NCBI GenBank assembly: GCA_017522915.1 | Contig: JAFWXX010000023.1 | Coordinates: forward strand, 1 to 64,000 | From: Bacteroidaceae bacterium | GTDB taxonomy: Bacteria > Bacteroidota > Bacteroidia > Bacteroidales > Bacteroidaceae | DNA: 64,000 nucleotides | Reading direction: 5' to 3' | In this document: positions 54,185 through 63,668 of the stretch, piece after piece | Position numbering within the stretch: position 1 is the first letter of the stretch | Layout of the letters: each line of letters opens with the position of its first letter | The notes under the pieces: model-generated | Told to the model about the DNA's origin: nothing | The model's input: the letters and a program-made list of their open reading frames with translations, nothing else | Databases searched by the model: none | Position numbers and translations under genes: made by a program

Positions 54185-55138
54185 TTATCCGAAGAGTGAG
54201 TCAACGAACTCTTCGCGGTTGAATATCTGCAGATGGTCGATTCCTTCGCCCAATCCGATGTACTTTACAGGAATCTTGAACTGGTCGCTGATTCCTATCA
54301 CCACACCGCCTTTGGCTGTGCCGTCGAGCTTGGTTATTGCAAGCGAGGTTACCTCGGTAGCCTTTGTGAACTGCTTTGCCTGCTCGAATGCATTCTGTCC
54401 TGTAGAGCCGTCAAGCACCAGCATCACGTCGTTGGGGGCTGTAGGAACAACCTTCTTCATCACGTTCTTTATCTTGGTAAGCTCGTTCATAAGGCCCACC
54501 TTGTTGTGCAAGCGTCCGGCAGTGTCGATGATTACAACATCGGCATCATTGGCTACGGCCGACGAGAGTGTGTCGAACGCGACAGATGCAGGGTCAGAGC
54601 CCATGCCTTGCTTTATTACAGGAACATCGGCACGATGCCCCCACTCTACAAGCTGTTCGACAGCCGCGGCACGGAATGTGTCGGCAGCACCGAGATAGAC
54701 TTTCTTTCCGGCCTTCTTGAACTGGTATGCAAGCTTTCCGATTGTTGTTGTCTTTCCTACGCCGTTAACGCCCACTACCATAATCACGTATGGCTGTCCG
54801 GGAGTCGTTGGTATGTCGAACGAGTCGCCGTCTGTTGTGTTGTTCTCCATGAGGAGCTGTGCAATCTCGTCCTTGAGCAGTTTGTTAAGCTCGTTCGTGT
54901 TCATGAACTTGTCGCGTGCAGCACGTTTCTGTACGCGGTCGATTATTTTAAGTGTGGTTTCTACGCCTACATCAGATGTTACAAGAACCTCCTCCAGATT
55001 ATCGAGTACCTCGTCGTCAATTTCGCTCTTTCCTGCGATAGCACGGGCAATCTTTCCGAATACACTCTCCTTGGTCTTGGACAATCCCTTGTCAAGAACC
55101 TCTTTCTTCTCTTTGCTGAAAAAACTGAATATTCCCAT
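54185..55138 (-). CDS. ftsY: Signal recognition particle receptor
   Basis: A 317-residue GTPase that docks SRP-bound ribosomes at the membrane. The NG domain has VGVNGVGKTTTIGKLAYQ (G1), DTFRAAAVEQL, DTAGRLHNK (G3), TKLDGTAKGGVVIGI (G4/G5). The acidic A domain of E. coli FtsY is missing, as in many Bacteroidetes. 30 bp after lepA. Confidence 0.97.
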   Translation of the reverse strand: MGIFSFFSKEKKEVLDKGLSKTKESVFGKIARAIAGKSEIDDEVLDNLEEVLVTSDVGVETTLKIIDRVQKRAARDKFMNTNELNKLLKDEIAQLLMENNTTDGDSFDIPTTPGQPYVIMVVGVNGVGKTTTIGKLAYQFKKAGKKVYLGAADTFRAAAVEQLVEWGHRADVPVIKQGMGSDPASVAFDTLSSAVANDADVVIIDTAGRLHNKVGLMNELTKIKNVMKKVVPTAPNDVMLVLDGSTGQNAFEQAKQFTKATEVTSLAITKLDGTAKGGVVIGISDQFKIPVKYIGLGEGIDHLQIFNREEFVDSLFG

Positions 55139-55168
55139 ATTCTGCGGTTTTAGTTTTGTCTGAATAGT

Positions 55169-56950
55169 TTAGTCAAGTTTAAGCACTGCGAGGAACGCCT
55201 TCTGCGGAACCTCAACATTGCCAATCTGCTTCATGCGCTTCTTTCCCTTCTTCTGCTTTTCGAGAAGCTTGCGCTTACGTGACACGTCACCTCCGTAACA
55301 TTTTGCTGTAACGTCCTTACGTACCTGCTTGATTGTCTCACGTGCAATGATTTTTGTGCCGATAGCTGCCTGCAAGGCAATGTCGAACTGCTGTCTTGGT
55401 ATGAGGTCGCGCAGCTTCTCGCACATCTGGCGGCCCAGACCGTATGCGTTGTCAACGTGTGTGAGAGTAGATAGCGCATCGACAGGCTCACCGTTGAGAA
55501 GGATATCGAGCTTTATGAGCTTTGATGTCCTGAATCCGGCCGGGTGATAGTCGAACGATGCGTATCCCTTGGAGATGCTCTTCAGCTTGTCGTAGAAGTC
55601 AATCACGATTTCGCCGAGCGGCAAAAGGAAACGTATGTCAACGCGGTTTCCGGTAATGAACTCCTGCTTGAGCAGCTCGCCTCGCTTTGAAAGGCAAAGA
55701 GTCATTATCGGGCCTATGTACTCGGCACGTGTGATGATGCTTGCGTTGATGTACGGCTCTTCGATGTGGTCTATCAGTGTCTGGTCGGGCATGCCGCCTG
55801 GGTTGTGGACCTCTTTTGCCTCGCCCTGCTTGTCATATACCATGTACGAAACGTTGGGCACTGTCGTTATGACACTCATGTCGAACTCGCGGTCAAGACG
55901 CTCCTGCACAATTTCCATGTGGAGCAAGCCGAGGAAGCCGCAACGGAAACCGAAGCCGAGCGCTGCCGACGATTCGGGAGAGAATGTCAGCGAAGCATCG
56001 TTTAACTGCAGCTTTTCGAGCGATGCGCGAAGATCCTCGTAATCTTCGGCCTCTATCGGATATACTCCGGCAAAGACCATAGGCTTCACCTCTTCGAAGC
56101 CCGAAATGGCCTTGTCGCACGGGCGTGCAATGTGGGTAATGGTATCGCCCACCTTGACCTCGCGCGATGTCTTTATTCCCGAAATTATGTAGCCTACATC
56201 GCCGGTGCGCAGTTCCTGACGTGGCGAGAGTTCCATCTTAAGCACTCCGATTTCATCGGCATCATACTCTTTTCCGGTGTTGAAGAACTTCACCTTGTCG
56301 CCTTTGCGAAGAACACCGTTGGTAATCTTGAAGTATGCAATGATGCCACGGAACGAGTTGAATACAGAGTCGAAGATGAGAGCCTGCAGCGGTGCTTCTT
56401 CATCGCCTTCAGGTGCCGGTATTCTCTCCACTACTGCCTGCAGAATCTCTTCTACACCCATTCCGGTCTTTCCCGATGCCTCGATTATCTCTTCGCGGTC
56501 GCATCCCAGAAGGTCGATAATCTCATCTTTCACCTCTTCGGGCATAGCGTTTATCATGTCGCACTTGTTTATGACCGGAATAATCTCCAGGCCCTGGTCA
56601 ACTGCCATGTAAAGGTTTGAGATTGTCTGCGCCTGTACACCCTGTGTGGCATCCACAACGAGCAAAGCTCCTTCGCAAGCTGCGATAGAACGTGATACCT
56701 CATACGAGAAGTCAACGTGTCCCGGAGTGTCAATCAGGTTGAGAATATATTTCTCGCCGTTATGCATGTACTCCATCTGTATCGCATGGCTCTTGATTGT
56801 AATGCCGCGCTCTTTCTCCAAATCCATGTTGTCCAGCATCTGGCCCTCGGTAATGTTTATTGTCTTTGTGGTTTCCAAAAGACGGTCGGCTAATGTCGAT
56901 TTACCGTGGTCGATGTGGGCGATTATACAAAAGTTTCTTATCTTTTCCAT
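55169..56950 (-). CDS. lepA: Elongation factor 4 (translational GTPase LepA)
   Basis: A 593-residue ribosomal GTPase. G1 [16 protein letters not shown]2 region [10 protein letters not shown]3 [13 protein letters not shown]4 NKCD; the LepA-specific C-terminal domain includes [33 protein letters not shown]. Length is normal. It starts the lepA-ftsY-rimO-HU operon. Confidence 0.97.
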   Translation of the reverse strand: MEKIRNFCIIAHIDHGKSTLADRLLETTKTINITEGQMLDNMDLEKERGITIKSHAIQMEYMHNGEKYILNLIDTPGHVDFSYEVSRSIAACEGALLVVDATQGVQAQTISNLYMAVDQGLEIIPVINKCDMINAMPEEVKDEIIDLLGCDREEIIEASGKTGMGVEEILQAVVERIPAPEGDEEAPLQALIFDSVFNSFRGIIAYFKITNGVLRKGDKVKFFNTGKEYDADEIGVLKMELSPRQELRTGDVGYIISGIKTSREVKVGDTITHIARPCDKAISGFEEVKPMVFAGVYPIEAEDYEDLRASLEKLQLNDASLTFSPESSAALGFGFRCGFLGLLHMEIVQERLDREFDMSVITTVPNVSYMVYDKQGEAKEVHNPGGMPDQTLIDHIEEPYINASIITRAEYIGPIMTLCLSKRGELLKQEFITGNRVDIRFLLPLGEIVIDFYDKLKSISKGYASFDYHPAGFRTSKLIKLDILLNGEPVDALSTLTHVDNAYGLGRQMCEKLRDLIPRQQFDIALQAAIGTKIIARETIKQVRKDVTAKCYGGDVSRKRKLLEKQKKGKKRMKQIGNVEVPQKAFLAVLKLD

Positions 56951-57285
56951 ATATTGTTCTATGCTTTTCTAATCGGATTCCTCCAGCGAGGTTTTAAATA
57001 AAAATCTACAAAGATATAACAAAAAAATTATATATATATAATAACAAGAGCTATAAATTTAACATTCCGAAACAACAGGAGGCGAAATATCAATGGCTAT
57101 ACGCCTTTAGCTATTAAATATTTTGTACCGGTTGAAAATAAGTAAAAACAGATTGGAAAAGGCTGTTGGCAGAATTGTTTCCGAGACAACAATATTGTCA
57201 ATAACAGTGTTTATATTGTTGATAATTCGGAATATATATATTTAATTCAATAAATTGCATTAATGTGCTGCGGTTGCAATAAAAA
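56951..57285. other. AT-rich spacer between lepA and the hexosaminidase terminator
   Basis: About 330 bp, very AT-rich, with no supported gene. The part next to 56950 should hold the lepA promoter, but I could not fix a clean -33/-7 pair on the minus strand. Confidence 0.5.
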
Positions 57286-57317
57286 AACAACGGCAACAAA
57301 TGAATGTCGCCGTTGTT
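57286..57317 (-). terminator. Terminator of the hexosaminidase operon
   Basis: AACAACGGC (57286-57294) pairs with GCCGTTGTT (57309-57317); read on the minus strand the stem is followed by a run of seven T. Confidence 0.85.
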
Positions 57318-57350
57318 GTAAATTATTATTACCTTATTTTTATTTCATTA

Positions 57351-59027
57351 TCACTTGAAGACATGCTTGCCGAAATCGACACCTTTCAACTGGTAATACT
57401 TCTTTTCTCCCTGCAGCCTTTTAAGGAAATCTTCGTAATCTCGCTTTTCCTGAGGTGTCCATCCGGCCTCTGCCACAGCTACAAGGCGCGGCAACATGAG
57501 GTACTGTACCACTTCGGGCTCCTCTACCCATTCGGTCCAGAAATTGGCCTGTACACCCATATATTTTGATTGCAGTTCGGGGCCTGCATTGTTCATTGGC
57601 TTGTAGTTATAGACACGCTCAACAGTCTCGTCTCCATACCCCTGCGAACGTGGCTCAGTTTCAAGCTTGGACTGTTTGCGGTTAATGTAATACGGTATCT
57701 GCGGAGAGAGGATAGTGTTCATTCCTCGCATTGCAGCATCCTTCGCTGCATTATCTGCGCCAATCCATGCCATGATTGTAATATCGTTGCCGAGCGGCTC
57801 TGTATTGCCATGCAGCACTTCGTTCCAGAATATGAGCTTGCGCTGCTTGTCGGCAGGCTTCTGTGCAATGTGCTCCTTCAGCTGCTTGTAGAAGTGTATC
57901 TGAAGGTCGCGGTAGTTCGTAGATCCAATCTCCTTGAGCAATGCCTGGCAGTCACTGTTGCGTTCCCATTTCTGTGTCGGGCACTCGTCACCGCCAAGAT
58001 GTATGTAACCGAACGGGAAAAGCTCGATAAGTTCGTCAATGACATCCTTTGCAAACTGTACTGCCAACGGGTTCGATACATTGATGACATCGGCCGATAC
58101 ACCTTGCCACAGCCATACCTCATGCTTGTTCTCCGGGTCGCATGAAAGGAATTCCGGATAAGATGCCACTGCAGCCTGTGAATGTCCCGGTATGTCAACC
58201 TCGGGAACAATCTCAATGAAACGCTCCTTTGCATACGCCACAACTTCCTTTATATCCTTGTGTGTGTAGTAGCCGCCGTAACGTTGCCCATCGGGCTTCA
58301 CCTCGCCCCATGCACACACCTTGCTGTCGCGCCATGCACCAATCTCAGTGAGCTTAGGGTATTTCTTTATTTCGATGCGCCATCCCTGGTCTTCGGTCAA
58401 ATGCCAGTGGAATCGGTTCATCTTGTATGCTGCCATTACGTCAATAATTTTCTTTATTTCCTCCTTGCCGTAGAAGTGGCGGCCTTCATCGAGCATGAAA
58501 CCGCGCCAGTCGAAGCGTGGCTTGTCCATTATTGACACGGCCGGTACGCTCCACTCCTTTATTTCGTTGTCAGGTACGCCTGCCATGACATTGCGTGGCA
58601 TAAGTTGCTTCAAAGTCTGGAACGCATAGAAGAAGCCTGCCGGCTTTGATGCGGCGATTTCTATTCTTTTGGGGGCAACAGAGAGCTTGTATTCTTCGTC
58701 GTTCATGGAATCGTCAACGTGCAGCACAATGTGCCCGTCGGCTTTCTTGCTATACTTCGTAACTTCCAAACCCTGCAATCTCTCTTTTTTAGGAGTAGAT
58801 TTCTTGAGTTTGATACCCGTTGTTCTCTTGAACTCCTCGACAAAATTGTCCGTTACATTCTTAATCTCCTTGTCTGCAAGTTCGGGATAACAGACAACAA
58901 CTCTTCCTGTAAAAAGGAATTCACCCTCATTCACTGACATCTCTGCAGGGCGAGGAATAATTGAAATTTCTTGTGCTGAGCCTGTAAACACGAACAGACA
59001 AAGCAATGCAAATAGAATCTTTTTCAT
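57351..59027 (-). CDS. Beta-N-acetylhexosaminidase (GH20)
   Basis: A 558-residue exported enzyme (MKKILFALLCLFVFTGSAQ signal peptide) that removes terminal GlcNAc or GalNAc from glycans. The GH20b domain is at about 20-160, the TIM barrel after it; the catalytic pair Asp347-Glu348 lies in YIHLGGDECPTQKW. WHLTEDQGWRIEIKKYPKL and PEVDIPGHSQAA are also standard. Its ATG overlaps the stop of the upstream aminotransferase (ATGA), so the two are coupled. Terminator follows. Confidence 0.95.
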   Translation of the reverse strand: MKKILFALLCLFVFTGSAQEISIIPRPAEMSVNEGEFLFTGRVVVCYPELADKEIKNVTDNFVEEFKRTTGIKLKKSTPKKERLQGLEVTKYSKKADGHIVLHVDDSMNDEEYKLSVAPKRIEIAASKPAGFFYAFQTLKQLMPRNVMAGVPDNEIKEWSVPAVSIMDKPRFDWRGFMLDEGRHFYGKEEIKKIIDVMAAYKMNRFHWHLTEDQGWRIEIKKYPKLTEIGAWRDSKVCAWGEVKPDGQRYGGYYTHKDIKEVVAYAKERFIEIVPEVDIPGHSQAAVASYPEFLSCDPENKHEVWLWQGVSADVINVSNPLAVQFAKDVIDELIELFPFGYIHLGGDECPTQKWERNSDCQALLKEIGSTNYRDLQIHFYKQLKEHIAQKPADKQRKLIFWNEVLHGNTEPLGNDITIMAWIGADNAAKDAAMRGMNTILSPQIPYYINRKQSKLETEPRSQGYGDETVERVYNYKPMNNAGPELQSKYMGVQANFWTEWVEEPEVVQYLMLPRLVAVAEAGWTPQEKRDYEDFLKRLQGEKKYYQLKGVDFGKHVFK

Positions 59028-60346
59028 ATTAATGGTTTGATGATTGAATGATCTTCATTGAATCTGCGTAATCTCTCTTCGAGTAATTCGTAATGATGTG
59101 GCTTGATGTTCGAAGAACATGCTCTTATTCCGTTTCTCAATCCTCCGGTGGTAGCAAGATCTATGCCGCTGATGCCATAACAAAGCAGTTCCTTCAGCAG
59201 CTCGCCTCCCGGCATATTCTTGTATCCTATCGTAAAGAAGAAACCGTCGCTGACAACTTTGTTGTCGTCCTTGTCATATACGACATTGAAGCCGTTGCGC
59301 TGGAGAATCTCCTTAATGCGCGCGGTGCGCAGTGCATACTCCTTTATATCCTCCACGAAATTGTATTCACCGTCGCATGCAGCCTTAAGCATGGCTGCCA
59401 TTGCACATTGCGCCGAATGCGATACTCCCGAAGAGAATGAATAGAGGAACACATACGCAAAGGCAGCACCGAAACGCGGAATGCCGTATCTTTCTTTAAG
59501 TGTGTCGTAATGCCGCCCGTACAGCTTGTCGCTTATGCATGCCATTGCAATCCTCTGGCCGGCATAGCTGAATATCTTCGACGCGCTCATCAGAATGATG
59601 TAGTTGCCGGTATATCGTGATACGCTGGGCTGGTACGGCGGTTCGAACGGACGGCTCATATCGCTTCGGAAATCCATGGTCATGTATGCAAGGTCCTCAA
59701 TCACCAGCACGTCGTATTCTGTTGCAAGGCGGCCTATGATTTCAAGTTCCTCATCGTTCAGGCACATCCAAGTCGGATTGTTGGGGCTTGAATAGAGAAC
59801 GGCGCATATATTCCCTTGCCTGAAATAGCTTTCGAGCTTCTCTTCAAGCAGTTTTCCGCGGTACTCTGCAATGTCGAATGAAGCGATTTTCACGCCTATC
59901 ACGTTGGCCTGCATCTTCTGTACAGGGAAGCCGGGGTCTATGTAAAGGACTGTATCGCGCTTGCTGTCAAGCTGAGAGGCGAGCATCAGCGAGGCGAACG
60001 AAGCCTGCATTGAACCTACTGTCGGTATGCAGCACTGCGGAGCAATGTCGGCGTTTACAAAAGCCTTCATGAAGCGTGAAGCCTGCTCCTTCACCTCCGG
60101 TATTCCGTCGATTATAGGATAGACCGATGCAACGCCCCTCTGCAAGGCCTCGCACTCAGCCTTTACGCCAACAGCCGAAGGCGGCAGTCCGGGCACGCCC
60201 ATCTCGAAGTGTATGAACTCGCATCCCGTACGCGCCTCGGCAGCACGCACAATGGCCCCTAACTGACGTATTGACGCACTGCCAATGTCATCTATCTCAA
60301 GTTCCTTTACTATGGAATCTATTATTTCGGGTGAAATGATACTCAT
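59024..60346 (-). CDS. PLP-dependent aminotransferase (class I/II)
   Basis: A 440-residue fold-type I aminotransferase. MSIISPEIIDSIVKELEID is taken as start; an upstream frame part overlaps the repeat region. Motifs: PTVGSMQASFASLML (phosphate side), YSSPNNPTWM, VIEDLAYMTMDF (Asp), LMSASKIFSYAGQRIAM with the PLP lysine. The N-terminal part carries an extra helix compared with AspC. It is coupled by an ATGA overlap with GH20; substrate unknown. Confidence 0.9.
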   Translation of the reverse strand: MSIISPEIIDSIVKELEIDDIGSASIRQLGAIVRAAEARTGCEFIHFEMGVPGLPPSAVGVKAECEALQRGVASVYPIIDGIPEVKEQASRFMKAFVNADIAPQCCIPTVGSMQASFASLMLASQLDSKRDTVLYIDPGFPVQKMQANVIGVKIASFDIAEYRGKLLEEKLESYFRQGNICAVLYSSPNNPTWMCLNDEELEIIGRLATEYDVLVIEDLAYMTMDFRSDMSRPFEPPYQPSVSRYTGNYIILMSASKIFSYAGQRIAMACISDKLYGRHYDTLKERYGIPRFGAAFAYVFLYSFSSGVSHSAQCAMAAMLKAACDGEYNFVEDIKEYALRTARIKEILQRNGFNVVYDKDDNKVVSDGFFFTIGYKNMPGGELLKELLCYGISGIDLATTGGLRNGIRACSSNIKPHHYELLEERLRRFNEDHSIIKPLI

Positions 60347-60365
60347 AATCTTAGAAGTGTTCAAT

Positions 60366-60625
60366 AAGCGTAATGCAAGCGGCACCAACAGCACCTTTGT
60401 TGTATAAAAGGTTCAATGACAAGGCCTGCGAAGTTTTTACAGCAGGAGTTTTGTGAACCTGAATGACCAACTGCAGAAACAAGCGTAACGCAGTCAATAC
60501 CAGCATCATCTTTGTTGTATAAAAGGTTCAATGACAAGGCCTGCGAAGTTTCTGCAGTCGGGAGTTTAGTGAACCTAAATGACCAACTGCAGAAACAAGC
60601 GTAACGCAGTCAGTGACCTTTTAGA
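60366..60625. repeat. Tandem ~115-bp repeat with internal hairpin
   Basis: Two units with period 115 bp (CTTTGTTGTATAAAAGG starts at 60395 and 60510; AAGCGTAA starts at 60366, 60481 and 60597). Each holds AGGCCTGCGAAGTTT and CCAACTGCAGAAACAAGCG. In the second unit GTTTCTGCAGT and ACTGCAGAAAC form an 11-bp hairpin arm pair on the minus strand. No protein reading fits both units. Confidence 0.9.
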
Positions 60626-60635
60626 CAACAAAGTA

Positions 60636-62333
60636 TTAGTCTTCCATTAGTTTACGATACCTAACCTTCTTCGGCTCCTCAATTCCAAGACGGCGCATCT
60701 TGTTCTCTTCGTAGTCGGAGTATGAGCCTTCGAAACTGAATACGTTGCCGTCGCCCTCGAATGCGATGATGTGTGTACAGATACGGTCGAGGAACCAACG
60801 GTCGTGGCTGATGACAACGGCACAGCCGGCAAAGTTCTCAAGACCTTCCTCTAAGGCACGCAAGGTGTTTACGTCTATATCGTTTGTCGGCTCGTCAAGG
60901 AGAAGCACGTTACCGCCCTCTTTAAGTGCCATGGCAAGATGCAAACGGTTACGCTCACCGCCGGAGAGCACACCGCATTTTTTCTCCTGGTCGGCACCGG
61001 AGAAGTTGAAGCGTGAAAGATACGCGCGTACATTTATCTCTTTTCCGCCTAAGCGCATGAGTTCGTTGCCCTGGCTCATCACTTCATAAACAGTCTTGTC
61101 GGCAACGATGTCCTTGTGGTTTTGGTCAACGTATGCAATCTTTACAGTCTCGCCTACCTCGAATGTGCCCTCATCGGCTGTCTCAAGACCCATAATCATG
61201 CGGAAGAGAGTCGTCTTTCCGGCACCGTTAGGGCCAATCACGCCTACGATGCCGTTAGGCGGAAGCATGAAGTTAAGATTGCTGAAGAGGTGCTTGCTGC
61301 CGAATGATTTTCCGATGTTGTCGGCAATGATGACCTTGTTTCCGAGACGCGGTCCGTTAGGAATGAAGATTTCGAGTTTCTCCTCGCGCTCCTTCTGGTC
61401 TTCGTTAAGCATGCGCTCGTATGAGTTAAGACGGGCCTTTCCTTTTGCCTGACGCGCCTTAGGCGACATGCGCACCCATTCAAGCTCGCGTTCAAGAGTC
61501 TTGCGGCGCTTGCTCGCGCTCTTCTCCTCCTGCTCCATGCGTTTTGTCTTCTGGTCGAGCCATGAAGAGTAGTTGCCCTGCCAGGGGATACCCTCTCCGC
61601 GGTCGAGTTCAAGAATCCAGCCTGCGACATCATCGAGGAAGTAACGGTCGTGTGTAACGGCGATTACTGTACCCTCGTACTGGTTCAGGTGCTGCTCCAG
61701 CCAGTCGATGCTCTCTGCATCGAGGTGGTTGGTAGGCTCATCGAGGAGAAGCACGTCGGGCTTCTGCAACAGAAGGCGGCAAAGAGCAACACGGCGGCGT
61801 TCACCACCCGACAGGTGATCGACAAGTTCGTCGGGAGCCGGGCAACGGAGTGCTGCCATCGCGCGTTCGAGCTTGCTGTCGAGGTTCCATGCATCGGTAG
61901 CATCGATGATGTCCTGGAGCTCTGCCTGACGTGCAAAGAGCTGGTTCATCTTATCCTCGTCCTCGTAATATTCGGGAAGGCCGAACTTCTGGTTAATCTC
62001 CTCGTATTCCGCAAGAGCATCTACTGTAGCCTGTACGCCCTCCTTGACGCAGTCCATCACGGTCTTTCCGTCCTGAAGCTGCGGGTCCTGCGGCAAATAT
62101 CCTACAGAATATCCCGGAGACCACACCACATTGCCCTGGAAGTCATTGTCAAGGCCGGCGATAATCTTCATAAGGGTTGATTTACCTGCACCGTTCATAC
62201 CTACGATACCAATCTTTGCACCGTAGAAGAACGATAGGTAGATATTCTTCAACACCTGTTTGTTTGTCTGCTTGATGGTCTTGCTCAAGCCCACCATCGA
62301 AAAGATAATCTTCTTGTCGTCAACTGTTGCCAT
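60636..62333 (-). CDS. ettA: Energy-dependent translational throttle protein (ABC-F)
   Basis: A 565-residue soluble protein with two ABC domains: Walker A GMNGAGKST and GPNGAGKTT, signature LSGGERRRVA and LSGGERNRLH, Walker B LLLDEPTNHLD and LLLDEPTNDID. The linker (about 245-310) is the P-site tRNA interaction motif, with the arm typical of EttA. It regulates entry into the elongation cycle according to ATP/ADP. No membrane domain. A frequent housekeeping ABC-F in Bacteroidetes. Confidence 0.96.
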   Translation of the reverse strand: MATVDDKKIIFSMVGLSKTIKQTNKQVLKNIYLSFFYGAKIGIVGMNGAGKSTLMKIIAGLDNDFQGNVVWSPGYSVGYLPQDPQLQDGKTVMDCVKEGVQATVDALAEYEEINQKFGLPEYYEDEDKMNQLFARQAELQDIIDATDAWNLDSKLERAMAALRCPAPDELVDHLSGGERRRVALCRLLLQKPDVLLLDEPTNHLDAESIDWLEQHLNQYEGTVIAVTHDRYFLDDVAGWILELDRGEGIPWQGNYSSWLDQKTKRMEQEEKSASKRRKTLERELEWVRMSPKARQAKGKARLNSYERMLNEDQKEREEKLEIFIPNGPRLGNKVIIADNIGKSFGSKHLFSNLNFMLPPNGIVGVIGPNGAGKTTLFRMIMGLETADEGTFEVGETVKIAYVDQNHKDIVADKTVYEVMSQGNELMRLGGKEINVRAYLSRFNFSGADQEKKCGVLSGGERNRLHLAMALKEGGNVLLLDEPTNDIDVNTLRALEEGLENFAGCAVVISHDRWFLDRICTHIIAFEGDGNVFSFEGSYSDYEENKMRRLGIEEPKKVRYRKLMED

Positions 62334-62519
62334 AAATATATTATATAGTTTATATTATTCCTTAATATATGAATTTCTCGCGAAGATAATACTTTTCCGC
62401 GAGATTATGGCAATACTGTGCCGAAATCGTGGAGAAAGAAATATGTCTCCCCCGGCTCAAGTTTTCATTGTTTGTCAGGTTTGGAAACCGTTCTATATCT
62501 AATATTTCAAAAGTCCAAA

Positions 62520-63560
62520 CTATCTTCTTTTTTTATCCTCTCTCTCAGGATTTGTGCAAGTCGGTACATTATTGAGCTTAAATACTATCGGCAATACAGA
62601 CATGCAATCAACTTTGATATATTTGCCTTCTTCCTCGCTGAATTGTGTAGCCGGAATCCATTGGGGCATATCCTCGTCATTCATAAGACGTAGAGCCTCT
62701 TGGTCAAGTTCGCTGTTTCTGCTGCTTTTTAAAATTTTCACGTTATCTATCGAACCATCTTTCTTTACAACGAAACGCACAAAGGCTCTCCCCTCAATTT
62801 TGTTTTCCACACATTCTATAGGATATTGCAGATTGTTTTTTATCCACTCTTTTAAAACCTTGTTGCCACCCGGAAACTCCGCCTGCGTTTCCAACACAGG
62901 AAACAGATATTGCCCATTATTATCATAATAAACTCCACTGCCCTTCAAATACCCGCCATCGATATTCACACCGTTATAGAAATAATGGAAAGCAATTTCC
63001 ATCGTCTTCATCATATCGGGATATTTGCCTGCATTCGACTCGTACAGGTGGGCAAACTCCTTTTCAAGTTCATCGCTCTTGCCATTGCTCGACCAATAGA
63101 ACTGCCAGAACTGCATTTGATGCCCTTTGCGTAGCCGGGAGATACAATACAGCATTCCACCCTCCTTTTCTCGCATAGTGCGGTGCAGAGCAGTTTTGAA
63201 ATGGTTTGGAGCGTCAGCTCCGTACACACCGCCCACTGCAATATTCACCAATTTACGGCAATAGGCAGTGTCATTGATTAAAGAGATTTTACTGCCCAAC
63301 GCTGCAATATGCTCATAGGCTGCACTATACATAGTAAGGTCATAGCCATCCTTTGAACAAAAGCCATACGTTGTTATAAACTCGTTCCAATTATTGGGAA
63401 AAGCATAGAAGAACGCCTCTTGCTTCTCCATTGAATCAGGATTATCAATAAGTTCTCTGTATGCTGTATTCAGTCTTGCAGTATCGACCTGAAAGTATTG
63501 TGCATTTGCACTGAACACAACAAAGAAGGTTGCTGCAATAATTAAAAACATCTTTTTCAT
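62520..63560 (-). CDS. Exported protein with TonB C-terminal-like domain
   Basis: A 346-residue protein starting MKKMFLIIAATFFVVFSANAQ (signal peptide; an upstream frame extension is ignored). The N-terminal 230 residues are of unknown type, largely helical. A TonB-C domain lies at about 240-320: LKEWIKNNLQYPIECVENKIEGRAFVRFVVKKDGSIDNV...W-I-P. It lacks the Pro-rich spacer and N-terminal anchor of true TonB, so it is more likely a periplasmic peptide/partner-binding protein. Confidence 0.8.
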   Translation of the reverse strand: MKKMFLIIAATFFVVFSANAQYFQVDTARLNTAYRELIDNPDSMEKQEAFFYAFPNNWNEFITTYGFCSKDGYDLTMYSAAYEHIAALGSKISLINDTAYCRKLVNIAVGGVYGADAPNHFKTALHRTMREKEGGMLYCISRLRKGHQMQFWQFYWSSNGKSDELEKEFAHLYESNAGKYPDMMKTMEIAFHYFYNGVNIDGGYLKGSGVYYDNNGQYLFPVLETQAEFPGGNKVLKEWIKNNLQYPIECVENKIEGRAFVRFVVKKDGSIDNVKILKSSRNSELDQEALRLMNDEDMPQWIPATQFSEEEGKYIKVDCMSVLPIVFKLNNVPTCTNPEREDKKRR

Positions 63561-63668
63561 ATTGTCGGTTACTTTGAATCCGATTAAAATTTTTGCAATT
63601 ATAACAATACTATCCAACAGTTCTGCCTTTCCTGTCGATAAATGTTGAAACAAGATTTATACGTTCTG

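Noticed and set aside
54233-55153. 306-codon open frame on the plus strand
   Set aside because: Opposite ftsY; rich in Cys and Tyr and without any domain.
60366-60625. CRISPR array
   Set aside because: Only two long units of 115 bp directly joined; no spacers and no cas genes.
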